Source: Pseudomonas lini
GTDB taxonomy: Bacteria; Pseudomonadota; Gammaproteobacteria; Pseudomonadales; Pseudomonadaceae
Reading direction: 5' to 3'
Assembly (NCBI RefSeq): GCF_001042905.1
Contig: NZ_JYLB01000005.1
Span: 248,001 to 312,000, forward strand
Length of the DNA stretch: 64,000 nucleotides
Shown here: one piece after another, positions 40,841 through 50,800 of the stretch
How the letters are laid out: every line of letters begins with the position of its first letter
Numbering within the stretch: the stretch's first letter is position 1
The notes under the pieces: generated by a model
Database searches by the model: none
What the model was told of the DNA's origin: nothing
What the model saw: the letters and a program-made list of their open reading frames with translations, nothing else
Program-made: the position numbers and the translations under genes

Positions 40841-41460
40841 AGCCGTCCGAATGGTTCGAAGGGTTACGCCAGATCGACATCAATGATCTGGACACCAACA
40901 ACATGGGTTCCTGGCCAGCGGCGATCAAGGTCCTGGCGAGTGTCCTGCTGATGGTTCTGGTGCTGGCCCTGGGCTACAGCTTTTTGATCAGCGATTTGCA
41001 AAACCACCTGGAACTCAGGCACGAGGAAGAGTCGACGCTCAGGGAGCAATTCGCGACCAAAGCCCACATGGCGGCGAATCTGGAGCTGTATACCCAGCAG
41101 ATGAAGGAAATGGAGAATTCCTTCGGCATGCTATTGCGGCAATTGCCCAGCGACACCGAAGTGCCCGGCCTGCTGGAGGACATCACCCGCACCGGCCTGG
41201 GCAGCGGTCTGGAGTTCGAAGAGATCAAGCTGCTCCCGGAGGTCACACAACAGTTCTACATCGAGCTTCCTATCCGGATCACCGTCACCGGCGCCTATCA
41301 CGACCTGGCTACTTTCGTCAGCGGCGTGGCCGGGCTGCCACGGATCGTCACCCTGCATGACTTCGACCTGGCGCCGGCCAATCCTGATGGCGGTCCGAAG
41401 TTACGCATGAGCATCCTTGCCAAAACCTATCGCTACAACGACAAGGGGTTGCAGAAATGA
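40837..41460 (+). CDS. pilO: Type IV pilus assembly protein PilO
   Basis: Partner of PilN in the alignment subcomplex. In 207 residues there is a short cytoplasmic N-terminus, a membrane helix (about 24-48, AAIKVLASVLLMVLVLALGY), a coiled coil and a periplasmic ferredoxin-like domain. It overlaps pilN and pilP by four bases each, so the stoichiometry is likely set by translational coupling. Confidence 0.95.
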   Translation: MKPSEWFEGLRQIDINDLDTNNMGSWPAAIKVLASVLLMVLVLALGYSFLISDLQNHLELRHEEESTLREQFATKAHMAANLELYTQQMKEMENSFGMLLRQLPSDTEVPGLLEDITRTGLGSGLEFEEIKLLPEVTQQFYIELPIRITVTGAYHDLATFVSGVAGLPRIVTLHDFDLAPANPDGGPKLRMSILAKTYRYNDKGLQK

Positions 41461-41984
41461 GCCCGATTCGTTGCCTGTCGATGGTTATGTGTCTGGTTAT
41501 CCTGGCCGGTTGTGGCGGCGACAATGATTTCAGCGACCTGGACGCCTACCTGAACGAAGTGCGCCTGCGTGCACCTGGCAAGATTGAACCAACGCCGACA
41601 TTCCGGTCTTACCCGACATTCACCTACAACGCTGCCAACCTGCGTAGCCCGTTCTCCCGGCAGGTCAGAGTCGATCTGGCCGGCCAGAAGCACGGCTCGC
41701 GTAACGTCAAACCCGACCCCAACCGGGTCAAGCAGTACCTCGAAGGCTTCAATATCGAGCAATTTGAAATGGTCGGCACCCTCTCCAATGCAGCCGGTTC
41801 CTTTGCGCTGTTGCGCGGGGCGGGCGGTGTGCATCGGCTGAAAGTCGGCGATTACCTGGGGCGTAACGATGGACGGATCGTCGCCATCAGCGGTTCGCAA
41901 GTCGACGTGGTCGAAATCGTTCCCGATGGCGAAGGTGCCTGGCTGGAACGGCCGCGAACCATCCCTTTGAAAGAGCACTCATAG
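41457..41984 (+). CDS. pilP: Type IV pilus lipoprotein PilP
   Basis: Inner-membrane lipoprotein that links PilNO to the PilQ secretin. The 175-residue product has a lipoprotein signal with lipobox LAGC, an unstructured linker and a C-terminal beta-domain (about 85-165, MVGTLSNAAGSFALLRGAGG to VDVVEIVPDGEGAWLERP). It overlaps pilO by four bases and lies 13 bases before pilQ. Confidence 0.95.
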   Translation: MSPIRCLSMVMCLVILAGCGGDNDFSDLDAYLNEVRLRAPGKIEPTPTFRSYPTFTYNAANLRSPFSRQVRVDLAGQKHGSRNVKPDPNRVKQYLEGFNIEQFEMVGTLSNAAGSFALLRGAGGVHRLKVGDYLGRNDGRIVAISGSQVDVVEIVPDGEGAWLERPRTIPLKEHS

Positions 41985-41997
41985 TGGAACTCGAATA

Positions 41998-44073
41998 ATG
42001 AACAGGATTTTCTCAACCTTCGGTATTTCGCTATGGATAGCGTTTCTGTCGCCGATGGTAGTGGCGGCCAACCTCAAAGCGCTGGATGTCGCCGCGCTGC
42101 CCGGTGACCGTGTCGAGTTGAAGTTGTCGTTCGATGGGCCGCCACCGCAGCCCCACGGTTACACGACAGAGCAGCCTGCGCGGATTGCGCTGGACCTGCC
42201 GGGAGTCGCCAGTCAGCTGGCGAACAAGAACCGGGACCTGGGCGGCGGCAATGCCCGCAGCGCCACGGTAGTGGAGGCCAAGGACCGTACACGGCTGATC
42301 ATCAGCCTGACTCAATTGACTCCGTACAACACCCGCGTCGAAGGCAACAATCTGTTCGTGGTTGTCGGGCAAGGGGCCGGTAGCAAGGCGCCCAAATCGG
42401 CCGTCAGCGCACCGCGCGCAGCCACTGCGACACCAGCGCCCGCCAGGGTCAATGCGCCCGTGGGTAAAGCCATCCGGGGCGTGGATTTCCAGCGCGGCAC
42501 CCAGGGTGAGGGCAATGTGGTCATCGATCTGTCGGATCCGTCCATCGCCCCGGACATCCAGGAGCGCGATGGCAAAATCATCGTCGGTTTCACCAGGACC
42601 CAACTGCCTGAACGGTTGCGTGTACGCCTCGACGTCAAGGATTTCGCCACGCCGGTGCAGTTCGTCAACGCCAGCGCCACGGGCGATCGGGCCATTATCA
42701 GTATCGAGCCCAGTGGCGCCTTCGATTATTCGACCTATCAGACCGACAACAAATTGACCGTCAGCATCCGGCCGATGACTGTCGATGACCTGCAAAAGCG
42801 CAACGCCGAACGCTTTGCCTACACCGGCGAAAAACTCTCGCTGAATTTTCAGGACATTGATGTGCGCTCGGTGCTGCAACTGATCGCCGATTTCACCAAT
42901 CTCAATCTGGTCGCCAGCGACACGGTGCAGGGCGGTATCACGTTGCGTCTGCAGAATGTGCCGTGGGATCAGGCGCTGGACCTGGTGCTGAAAACCAAAG
43001 GCCTGGATAAACGCAAGATTGGTAACGTGCTGCTGGTGGCGCCGGCTGATGAAATCGCTGCCCGAGAGCGTCAGGAACTGGAGTCGCAGAAACAGATCGC
43101 CGAACTGGCGCCTCTGCGTCGCGAGCTGTTACAGGTCAACTACGCCAAGGCCGCCGATATCGCCAAGCTGTTCCAGTCGGTGACCAGCGCCGAGGCGAAA
43201 ATCGACGAGCGAGGGTCAATCACTGTCGATGAGAGAACCAACAACATCATTGCCTACCAGACCCAGGATCGACTCGACGAACTGCGTCGCATCGTTGCAC
43301 AACTGGATATTCCGGTGCGTCAGGTGATGATCGAGGCGCGCATCGTCGAGGCCAACGTCGATTACGACAAGAGCCTTGGCGTACGCTGGGGCGGTTCGGT
43401 GCAGAAGGGTAACTGGAACACGTCCGGGGTCAACGGATCTTCGACCACCATTGGTACGCCGGGCAGCACCAGTACCAACTCGCCGTTCGTCGATCTGGGG
43501 ACGTCTGCCAATACCTCCGGGATCGGCATCGCCTTCATTACCGACAATGTGCTGCTGGATCTTGAGCTTTCGGCCATGGAGAAAACCGGCAACGGGGAAA
43601 TCGTCTCGCAGCCCAAGGTGGTCACGTCCGACAAGGAAACCGCGAAAATCCTCAAGGGCACCGAGATTCCCTATCAGGAAGCCAGCTCCAGCGGCGCCAC
43701 CTCGGTGTCGTTCAAGGAGGCTTCGCTGTCCCTGGAAGTGACCCCGCAGATCACGCCGGACAATCGCATCATCATGGAGGTCAAAGTCACCAAGGACGAA
43801 CCGGACTACCTGAACAAAGTGCAGGATGTACCGCCGATCAAGAAAAACGAGGTCAACGCCAAGGTGTTGGTAAACGACGGCGAGACCATCGTCATTGGTG
43901 GGGTTTTCTCAAATACTCAGAGCAAGGTTGTAGATAAGGTGCCATTTCTCGGTGATGTGCCGTATCTTGGCCGCCTTTTCCGGCGTGACGTGGTTTCGGA
44001 GAAAAAATCCGAGCTGCTGGTCTTTCTCACTCCGCGTATCATGAACAATCAGGCGATTGCTGTGAGTCATTGA
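41998..44073 (+). CDS. pilQ: Type IV pilus secretin PilQ
   Basis: Outer-membrane secretin through which the pilus passes. The 691-residue product has a signal peptide, two AMIN domains binding peptidoglycan (about 25-260), N0 and N1 domains (LNFQDIDVRSVLQLIADFTN; LRRELLQVNYAKAADIAKLF) and a C-terminal secretin domain (about 450-685) ending with VPFLGDVPYLGRLFRRD and SELLVFLTPRI. It is the last pil gene; aroK follows after four bases. Confidence 0.96.
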   Translation: MNRIFSTFGISLWIAFLSPMVVAANLKALDVAALPGDRVELKLSFDGPPPQPHGYTTEQPARIALDLPGVASQLANKNRDLGGGNARSATVVEAKDRTRLIISLTQLTPYNTRVEGNNLFVVVGQGAGSKAPKSAVSAPRAATATPAPARVNAPVGKAIRGVDFQRGTQGEGNVVIDLSDPSIAPDIQERDGKIIVGFTRTQLPERLRVRLDVKDFATPVQFVNASATGDRAIISIEPSGAFDYSTYQTDNKLTVSIRPMTVDDLQKRNAERFAYTGEKLSLNFQDIDVRSVLQLIADFTNLNLVASDTVQGGITLRLQNVPWDQALDLVLKTKGLDKRKIGNVLLVAPADEIAARERQELESQKQIAELAPLRRELLQVNYAKAADIAKLFQSVTSAEAKIDERGSITVDERTNNIIAYQTQDRLDELRRIVAQLDIPVRQVMIEARIVEANVDYDKSLGVRWGGSVQKGNWNTSGVNGSSTTIGTPGSTSTNSPFVDLGTSANTSGIGIAFITDNVLLDLELSAMEKTGNGEIVSQPKVVTSDKETAKILKGTEIPYQEASSSGATSVSFKEASLSLEVTPQITPDNRIIMEVKVTKDEPDYLNKVQDVPPIKKNEVNAKVLVNDGETIVIGGVFSNTQSKVVDKVPFLGDVPYLGRLFRRDVVSEKKSELLVFLTPRIMNNQAIAVSH

Positions 44074-44077
44074 TTCT

Positions 44078-44596
44078 GTGCGAAATTTGATTCTTGTTGG
44101 ACCGATGGGGGCTGGAAAAAGCACCATCGGCCGTTTGCTGGCCAAAGAGCTGCGCCTGCCGTTCAAAGATTCCGATAAGGAAATTGAATTGCGCACGGGC
44201 GCCAATATCCCGTGGATTTTCGATAAGGAAGGCGAGCCGGGCTTTCGCGACCGCGAGCAGGCAATGATTGCCGAGCTGTGCGCGTGCGATGGCGTGGTGT
44301 TGGCGACTGGCGGCGGCGCGGTGATGCGCGAAGCCAATCGTCGAGCGCTGCACGCCGGTGGTCGAGTGGTCTATCTGCATGCGTCGGTCGAGCAGCAGGT
44401 CGGCCGAACGGCTCGCGACCGCAATCGGCCATTGCTGCGCACCGCTGATCCGGCCAAGACCCTTCGGGACTTGCTGGCGATCCGTGATCCGCTGTATCGG
44501 GAAATCGCCGACCTGGTGGTGGAAACCGATGAGCGGCCGCCGCGAATGGTGGTGCTCGACATCCTCGAACGCTTGCAGCAGCTACCGCCCCGTTAA
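44078..44596 (+). CDS. aroK: Shikimate kinase
   Basis: Phosphorylates shikimate to shikimate-3-phosphate in the aromatic amino acid pathway. In 172 residues the P-loop is GPMGAGKST (8-16), with the shikimate-binding DSDKEIE and GGGAVMRE and the lid RDRNRPLL. It starts with GTG four bases after pilQ, with no clear ribosome site of its own, so it probably depends on translation through pilQ. Confidence 0.96.
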   Translation: MRNLILVGPMGAGKSTIGRLLAKELRLPFKDSDKEIELRTGANIPWIFDKEGEPGFRDREQAMIAELCACDGVVLATGGGAVMREANRRALHAGGRVVYLHASVEQQVGRTARDRNRPLLRTADPAKTLRDLLAIRDPLYREIADLVVETDERPPRMVVLDILERLQQLPPR

Positions 44597-44634
44597 TGCG
44601 CGGCGCGAAATGCGCTATCCTCGGCGTCCTGTCG

Positions 44635-44659
44635 CAGCCGCTCAAGGTTGTGGCGGCTG
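44635..44659 (+). other. Hairpin between aroK and aroB
   Basis: CAGCCGC and GCGGCTG form a 7-bp stem with an 11-base loop in the 150-base gap. No T-run follows. It is probably part of the aroB leader; no role can be assigned. Confidence 0.3.
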
Positions 44660-44746
44660 GCTACCGAATGGCGTCACACCAGCAGACGCCATGGAATTCG
44701 TAAACTCAAGGCAGGACGCCTGATTCCATCTTCACTGTGGGGACAC

Positions 44747-45847
44747 ATGCAGACACTCAAGGTCGATCTAGGCGAGCGCAGCTACCCGATTCATATTGGC
44801 GAAGGTTTGTTGGATCAGCCTGAGCTGCTGGCCCCGCATATCCGCGGGCGGCAGGTGGCGATCATCTCCAATGAGACCGTCGCGCCGCTCTATCTCGAGC
44901 GTCTGACCCGCAGTCTTGCACAGTTCTCGGTGATTTCCGTGGTGCTGCCCGACGGCGAAGCCTTCAAGACCTGGGAAACCCTGCAACTGATTTTCGACGG
45001 CCTGCTGACTGCACGGCACGATCGCCGCACCACGGTCATCGCCCTCGGTGGCGGCGTGATCGGTGACATGGCCGGTTTTGCAGCCGCCTGCTACCAGCGT
45101 GGCGTCGATTTCATCCAGGTACCGACCACGTTGTTGTCGCAAGTCGACTCCTCGGTGGGCGGCAAGACCGGGATCAATCACCCGCTGGGCAAGAACATGG
45201 TCGGTGCTTTCTATCAGCCCAATGTGGTGCTGATCGATACCGCCACCCTCAACACCCTGCCGCCCCGCGAACTGTCTGCCGGGTTGGCGGAAGTCATCAA
45301 ATACGGGCTGATCTGCGATGAGCCATTCCTGACCTGGCTCGAAGAAAACGTCGATCGCCTGCGAGCGCTGGATCAGACCGCCCTGACTTACGCCATCGAA
45401 CGCTCCTGCGCAGCCAAGGCTGCTGTGGTCGGTGCCGACGAGAAAGAGACGGGCGTACGTGCCACGTTGAACCTGGGCCACACCTTCGGCCACGCGATCG
45501 AAACCCACATGGGCTATGGTGTCTGGCTTCATGGCGAGGCAGTCGCTGCTGGCACCGTAATGGCTTTGGAGATGTCCGCGCGCCTGGGCTGGATCAGCGA
45601 GCAGGAGCGTGATCGCGGTATTCGCCTGTTCCAGCGTGCCGGCCTGCCGGTCATCCCGCCGGAAGAGATGACCGAAGCCGATTTTCTCGAACACATGGCA
45701 ATTGACAAGAAAGTGATCGACGGTCGTTTGCGCCTGGTGCTGCTGCGCCACATGGGCGAAGCAGTGGTGACCGACGATTATCCGAAAGAGGTTTTACAGG
45801 CCACGCTGGGAGCGGATTACCGCGCCCTGGCTCAGCTTAAAGGTTAA
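44747..45847 (+). CDS. aroB: 3-dehydroquinate synthase
   Basis: NAD- and metal-dependent enzyme that cyclises DAHP to 3-dehydroquinate. The 366 residues include the NAD-binding GGGVIGDMAGFAAA, VPTTLLSQVDSSVGGKTG and the metal ligands in NLGHTFGHAIE and LHGEAV. The ATG at 44747 follows GGGGAC; the open frame upstream is non-coding. It is grouped with aroK and followed after ten bases by the damX-like gene. Confidence 0.96.
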   Translation: MQTLKVDLGERSYPIHIGEGLLDQPELLAPHIRGRQVAIISNETVAPLYLERLTRSLAQFSVISVVLPDGEAFKTWETLQLIFDGLLTARHDRRTTVIALGGGVIGDMAGFAAACYQRGVDFIQVPTTLLSQVDSSVGGKTGINHPLGKNMVGAFYQPNVVLIDTATLNTLPPRELSAGLAEVIKYGLICDEPFLTWLEENVDRLRALDQTALTYAIERSCAAKAAVVGADEKETGVRATLNLGHTFGHAIETHMGYGVWLHGEAVAAGTVMALEMSARLGWISEQERDRGIRLFQRAGLPVIPPEEMTEADFLEHMAIDKKVIDGRLRLVLLRHMGEAVVTDDYPKEVLQATLGADYRALAQLKG

Positions 45848-45857
45848 TAAGATCCCG

Positions 45858-47450
45858 ATGACTAGTTTGCATGCCGACGAGGCTTTCCTCGGCCATTACC
45901 AGTTAAGTCATGACCCTTTCGCTCCACGGGTGCCTGGCTTCAAATTTTTCCCGGCCCAGCGCAAACCGGTGCTGGGGCAACTGCATCATCTGGCCCGTTA
46001 CAGCCAGTTGTTGCTGGTGGTCACTGGCCCTCAAGGCAGCGGCAAAACCCTGTTGCGTCAGGCCCTGGTGGCCAGCACCAACAAACAGTCAGTGCAGAGC
46101 GTGGTGGTTTCCGCCCGTGGCGCCGGCGATGCAGCCGGTATGCTGCGTCAGGTGGCTCAGGCGCTGAACGTCGAGCAGGCCGAAATTGGCGCGATCCTGG
46201 CCCAAGTGGTCCAGCTTGCCCTCACGGGGCAGGAAGTCTATTTGCTGGTCGACGATGCCGAGCAACTCGACGAATCTGCGCTGGAAGCCTTGTTGGCTTT
46301 GGCCGCTGGTGCGCCGGAAGGTCGCCCGCACGTGTTCCTGTTTGGCGAGTCCTCTCTGATTGCTCAGCTTGACGCGTTGAGCCTGGAGGAAGAGCGCTTC
46401 CACGTCATCGAATTGCAGCCTTATACCGAAGAAGAAACCCGCGAATATCTGGATCAGCGTCTAGAAGGCGCCGGTCGGGGTATCGAACTTTTCACCGCGG
46501 ATCAGATCTCTGATATTCACGAAAGCTCCGACGGTTGGCCTGGCAACATCAATCAGGTCGCCCGCGATGCAATGATCGAAGCCATGATTGCCAGCCGCTC
46601 AGCGGTCAAGCGTCCAAGTATGGGGTTCAACATGCCGAAGAAACACGTATTGGCGATTTCCGCCGTAGTCGTGGTCGCGGTAGCCGCCGCCTGGTTGATG
46701 CCGGGTCGCAGCAAAGCACCGACCACCGGCGCACCTGCCAATGAACAGGCACAACTGCCGCTGGGCCAGGGCACGCCACAACCTGATAGCGGTGGCGCTC
46801 CCGCCGTGGAATTCGCCGGTAACTCGCAGCCAATGCCGTTACCACTGGTCGGCAACTCGCAGCCGGTGATGCGTGGTCCATTGGCCGAAGCCGCCGGTGG
46901 TATCACCGAAGGCGACGACGGTGTGCCGGTCGAAGGTTCCAGCGCTACACCGCCAACCGTGACCACCACTGCGCCGCCTGCCGGCATCCAGCCGGGTCCG
47001 GCGCCAACGCCTGCCGCCAAACCGGTTCCAGCGCCGACTCAGGTCGCGACAGCCAAGCCAGTGCCAGCGCCTGCACCTGTTGCCAAACCGGCTCCAGTGC
47101 CCGCCAAGCCGGCCGCCGCTGTCAAACCTGCCGAGAAGCCAGCCACTGTGGCCAAAGCCGCCGGTGGCAGCTGGTACGCAGGCCAGGCGCCGGGTAACTA
47201 CGTGGTGCAAATCCTCGGCACCAGCTCCGAATCGGCCGCGCAAAGCTTCGTCAAGGAGCAGGGCGGCGAGTACCGTTATTTCAAGAAAGTACTCAACGGC
47301 AAGCCGCTTTACGTCATCACCTACGGTAGCTTCGCTAACCGCGATGCAGCCGTTACCGCCATCAAGGCCTTGCCAGCGAAGGTTCAGGCTGGTAAACCTT
47401 GGCCTCGCACTGTCGCCAGCGTCCAACAGGAACTGGCAACAACTCGCTGA
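45858..47450 (+). CDS. AAA-ATPase/SPOR-domain membrane protein (DamX-like)
   Basis: A 530-residue protein with an N-terminal ExeA-type AAA ATPase domain (P-loop GPQGSGKT at 57-64, Walker B VYLLVDDAEQLDE), a single membrane helix (VLAISAVVVVAVAAAWL, about 270-286), a long Pro/Ala-rich periplasmic linker (about 290-435) and a C-terminal SPOR domain (about 440-515). This is the arrangement of DamX-like proteins encoded after aroB in gammaproteobacteria, where DamX is a septal ring component. E. coli DamX lacks the clear ATPase part, so the function here may differ. Confidence 0.85.
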   Translation: MTSLHADEAFLGHYQLSHDPFAPRVPGFKFFPAQRKPVLGQLHHLARYSQLLLVVTGPQGSGKTLLRQALVASTNKQSVQSVVVSARGAGDAAGMLRQVAQALNVEQAEIGAILAQVVQLALTGQEVYLLVDDAEQLDESALEALLALAAGAPEGRPHVFLFGESSLIAQLDALSLEEERFHVIELQPYTEEETREYLDQRLEGAGRGIELFTADQISDIHESSDGWPGNINQVARDAMIEAMIASRSAVKRPSMGFNMPKKHVLAISAVVVVAVAAAWLMPGRSKAPTTGAPANEQAQLPLGQGTPQPDSGGAPAVEFAGNSQPMPLPLVGNSQPVMRGPLAEAAGGITEGDDGVPVEGSSATPPTVTTTAPPAGIQPGPAPTPAAKPVPAPTQVATAKPVPAPAPVAKPAPVPAKPAAAVKPAEKPATVAKAAGGSWYAGQAPGNYVVQILGTSSESAAQSFVKEQGGEYRYFKKVLNGKPLYVITYGSFANRDAAVTAIKALPAKVQAGKPWPRTVASVQQELATTR

Positions 47451-47662
47451 AGATTCGGCGGCCTTACCCAGGCCGCCTCTCCAAGCACCTCAAAATTTCT
47501 GCAAGTGCGCGCTGCCCGCAAGGGCGCGTGCCTTGTGGTGTCTGCGTCACAGTGGTCTTTGAGTCGTTGCGGTCAAAATTAAAAAAAGTTTTGACTAGCA
47601 CAGCATATCGCTTTAAACCTTTCACAAATGCGACATAGATTTGCGACATTTCGTCGTCAAAT

Positions 47663-47691
47663 TTGTGAGCCTCAGTGTCGGTGTGTACAAT
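47663..47691 (+). promoter_or_regulatory. Candidate sigma-70 promoter of gltBD
   Basis: TTGTGA at 47663-47668 and TACAAT at 47686-47691 are separated by exactly 17 bases. The -10 matches the consensus in five of six bases. The predicted leader is about 100 bases. The direct repeats TGCGACAT lie just upstream, where an activator could bind. Confidence 0.55.
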
Positions 47692-47764
47692 GACCTCCCT
47701 TTTGCCCCCGCAAAGCTGGCGTACGTTCGGCGTGGATGGTAACTGGCTGAATTGAAAAGAAATT

Positions 47765-47781
47765 TGCCTCGATAAGAGGCA
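47765..47781 (+). promoter_or_regulatory. Hairpin in the gltB leader
   Basis: TGCCTC and GAGGCA form a perfect 6-bp stem with a GATAA loop, ending 19 bases before the ATG and just before the GGTGAG ribosome site. It may affect ribosome loading; a chance stem is possible. Confidence 0.35.
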
Positions 47782-47800
47782 GCCTGGTGAGAAAGTGTCT

Positions 47801-50800
47801 ATGAAAGCAGGTCTGTACCAACCAGATGAATTCAAGGATAACTGCGGTTTCGGCCTGATAGCCCATATGCAGGGCGAGCCCAGTCATACCCTTTTGCAAA
47901 CGGCCATTGAGGCCCTGACCTGCATGACCCACCGCGGTGGGATCAACGCCGACGGCAAGACCGGTGACGGTTGCGGTCTGCTGATTCAAAAGCCGGATGT
48001 GTTCCTGCGTGCGATTGCCCAGGAAACCTTCGGCGTCGAACTGCCCAAGCAATATGCGGTGGGCATGGTCTTCTTCAACCAGGACCCGGTCAAAGCCGAA
48101 GCCGCTCGCGAGAACATGAACCGAGAGATCCTGGCCGCCGGTCTGCAACTGGTCGGCTGGCGCAAAGTGCCGATCGACACCAGCGTGCTTGGCCGCCTGG
48201 CCCTTGAGCGCCTGCCGCAGATCGAGCAAGTGTTCATCGCCGGTGATGGCCTGAGTGATCAGGACATGGCCGTCAAGCTGTTCACCTCCCGTCGTCGCTC
48301 GTCCGTGGCCAACGCCGCCGACGCCGATCACTACGTCTGCAGCTTTTCGCACAAGACCATCATTTATAAAGGGTTGATGATGCCGGCGGATCTGACCGCC
48401 TTCTATCCAGACCTCAGCGACCAGCGCCTGCAGACCTCGATTTGCGTGTTCCACCAGCGCTTTTCGACCAACACCCTGCCGAAATGGCCGCTGGCTCAGC
48501 CGTTCCGTTTTCTCGCCCACAACGGCGAGATCAACACCATCACCGGCAACCGCAACTGGGCCGTGGCCCGTCGCACCAAGTTCACCAACGATCTGATGGA
48601 TCTGGAAGAACTCGGCCCGCTGGTCAACCGTGTAGGTTCCGACTCCTCCAGCATGGACAACATGCTCGAGTTGATGGTCACCGGTGGCATCGACCTGTTC
48701 CGTGGCGTGCGGATGATCATTCCGCCTGCGTGGCAGAACGTCGAAACCATGGACCCGGACCTGCGTGCGTTCTACGAATACAACTCGATGCACATGGAAC
48801 CGTGGGACGGCCCGGCCGGCGTGGTAATGACTGACGGTCGTTACGCGGTGTGCCTGCTCGACCGTAACGGTCTGCGTCCTGCGCGTTGGGTCACCACCAA
48901 GAACGGCTTCATCACCCTGGCCTCGGAAATCGGTGTCTGGAACTACCAGCCTGAAGACGTGATCGCCAAGGGCCGTGTCGGTCCGGGCCAGATCTTCGCC
49001 GTGGACACCGAAACCGGTCAGATCCTCGACACCGACGCCATCGACAACCGCTTGAAGTCGCGTCATCCGTACAAGCAATGGCTGCGCAAGAATGCCCTGC
49101 GCATCCAGGCGACCATGGAAGACAACGACCATGGTTCGGCGTTCTACGACGTCGATCAGCTCAAGCAGTACATGAAGATGTACCAGGTCACTTTCGAAGA
49201 ACGTGATCAGGTGCTGCGTCCGCTCGGCGAGCAAGGCTACGAGGCCGTTGGCTCGATGGGCGACGATACGCCGATGGCCGTGCTGTCCCAGCGCGTGCGC
49301 ACGCCGTACGACTATTTCCGCCAGCAGTTCGCGCAGGTCACCAACCCGCCGATCGACCCGCTACGTGAAGCCATCGTCATGTCGCTGGAGATCTGCCTCG
49401 GTGCCGAGCGCAACATTTTCCAGGAGTCGCCGGAACACGCCTCGCGCGTGATCCTCAGCTCGCCGGTCATTTCCCCGGCCAAGTGGCGCTCGCTGATGAA
49501 CCTCGATCGCCCGGGCTTCGAGCGCGCGATCATCGACCTCAACTACGACGAAAGCGTCGGCCTCGAAGCGGCCATCCGCAACGTCGCCGATCAGGCTGAA
49601 GAAGCCGTGCGCTCCGGCCGTACCCAGGTCGTGCTGAGTGACCGTCACATTGCCCCGGGCAAGTTGCCGATCCACGCTTCCCTCGCTACCGGTGCGGTGC
49701 ATCACCGCCTGACCGAGAAAGGCCTGCGTTGCGACTCCAATATCCTCGTGGAAACTGCGACTGCTCGCGATCCGCACCACTTTGCGGTATTGATCGGTTT
49801 CGGCGCCTCGGCGGTCTATCCGTTCCTGGCCTACGAAGTGCTGGGCGACCTGATCCGAACCGGTGAAGTGTTGGGCGACCTCTATGAGGTGTTCAAGAAC
49901 TACCGCAAAGGCATCACCAAAGGCCTGCTGAAGATCCTGTCGAAGATGGGCATCTCGACCATCACGTCGTACCGCGGTGCGCAGTTGTTCGAAGCCATCG
50001 GCCTGTCTGAAGAAGTCTGCGACCTGAGCTTCCGTGGCGTTCCAAGCCGCATCAAGGGCGCGCGTTTCGTCGACATCGAGGCCGAGCAGAAAGCCCTTGC
50101 GGCCGAAGCCTGGAGCCCGCGCAAGCCGATCCAGCAAGGCGGCCTGCTGAAGTTCGTCCATGGTGGCGAATATCACGCCTACAACCCGGACGTGGTCAGC
50201 ACCCTGCAAGCCGCTGTGCAGCAGGGCGACTACAGCAAGTTCAAGGAATACACGGCGCTGGTGGACAACCGTCCGGTGTCGATGATCCGCGATCTGTTCA
50301 AGGTCAAGACCCTGGATACGCCGCTGGACATCAGCGAGATCGAACCGCTGGAATCGGTGCTCAAGCGCTTCGACTCCGCGGGCATCTCTTTGGGCGCATT
50401 GTCGCCGGAAGCTCACGAAGCCCTGGCCGAAGCCATGAACCGCCTCGGTGCGCGTTCCAACTCCGGCGAAGGCGGCGAAGACCCGGCGCGCTACGGCACC
50501 ATCAAGAGCTCGAAAATCAAGCAGGTCGCCACCGGCCGTTTCGGTGTGACCCCGGAATACCTGGTTAACGCTGAAGTGCTGCAGATCAAGGTCGCTCAGG
50601 GCGCCAAGCCCGGCGAAGGTGGTCAGTTGCCAGGCGGCAAGGTCAACGGTCTGATCGCCAAGCTGCGTTACGCAGTGCCGGGTGTGACCTTGATTTCGCC
50701 TCCGCCGCACCACGATATCTATTCGATCGAAGACTTGTCGCAGCTGATTTTCGACCTGAAACAAGTCAACCCGAAGGCGCTGGTCTCGGTGAAGCTGGTA

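Larger units (their letters stand above)
47451..47800 (+). other. Intergenic region and leader upstream of gltB
   Basis: These 350 bases have no convincing gene. They hold a GC hairpin after the damX-like stop (GGCGGCC/GGCCGCC, 47457-47477, no T-run), an AT-rich stretch, a direct repeat TGCGACAT (47629-47636 and 47642-47649), a sigma-70-like promoter (47663-47691) and a hairpin just upstream of the gltB ribosome site (47765-47781). Confidence 0.6.
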
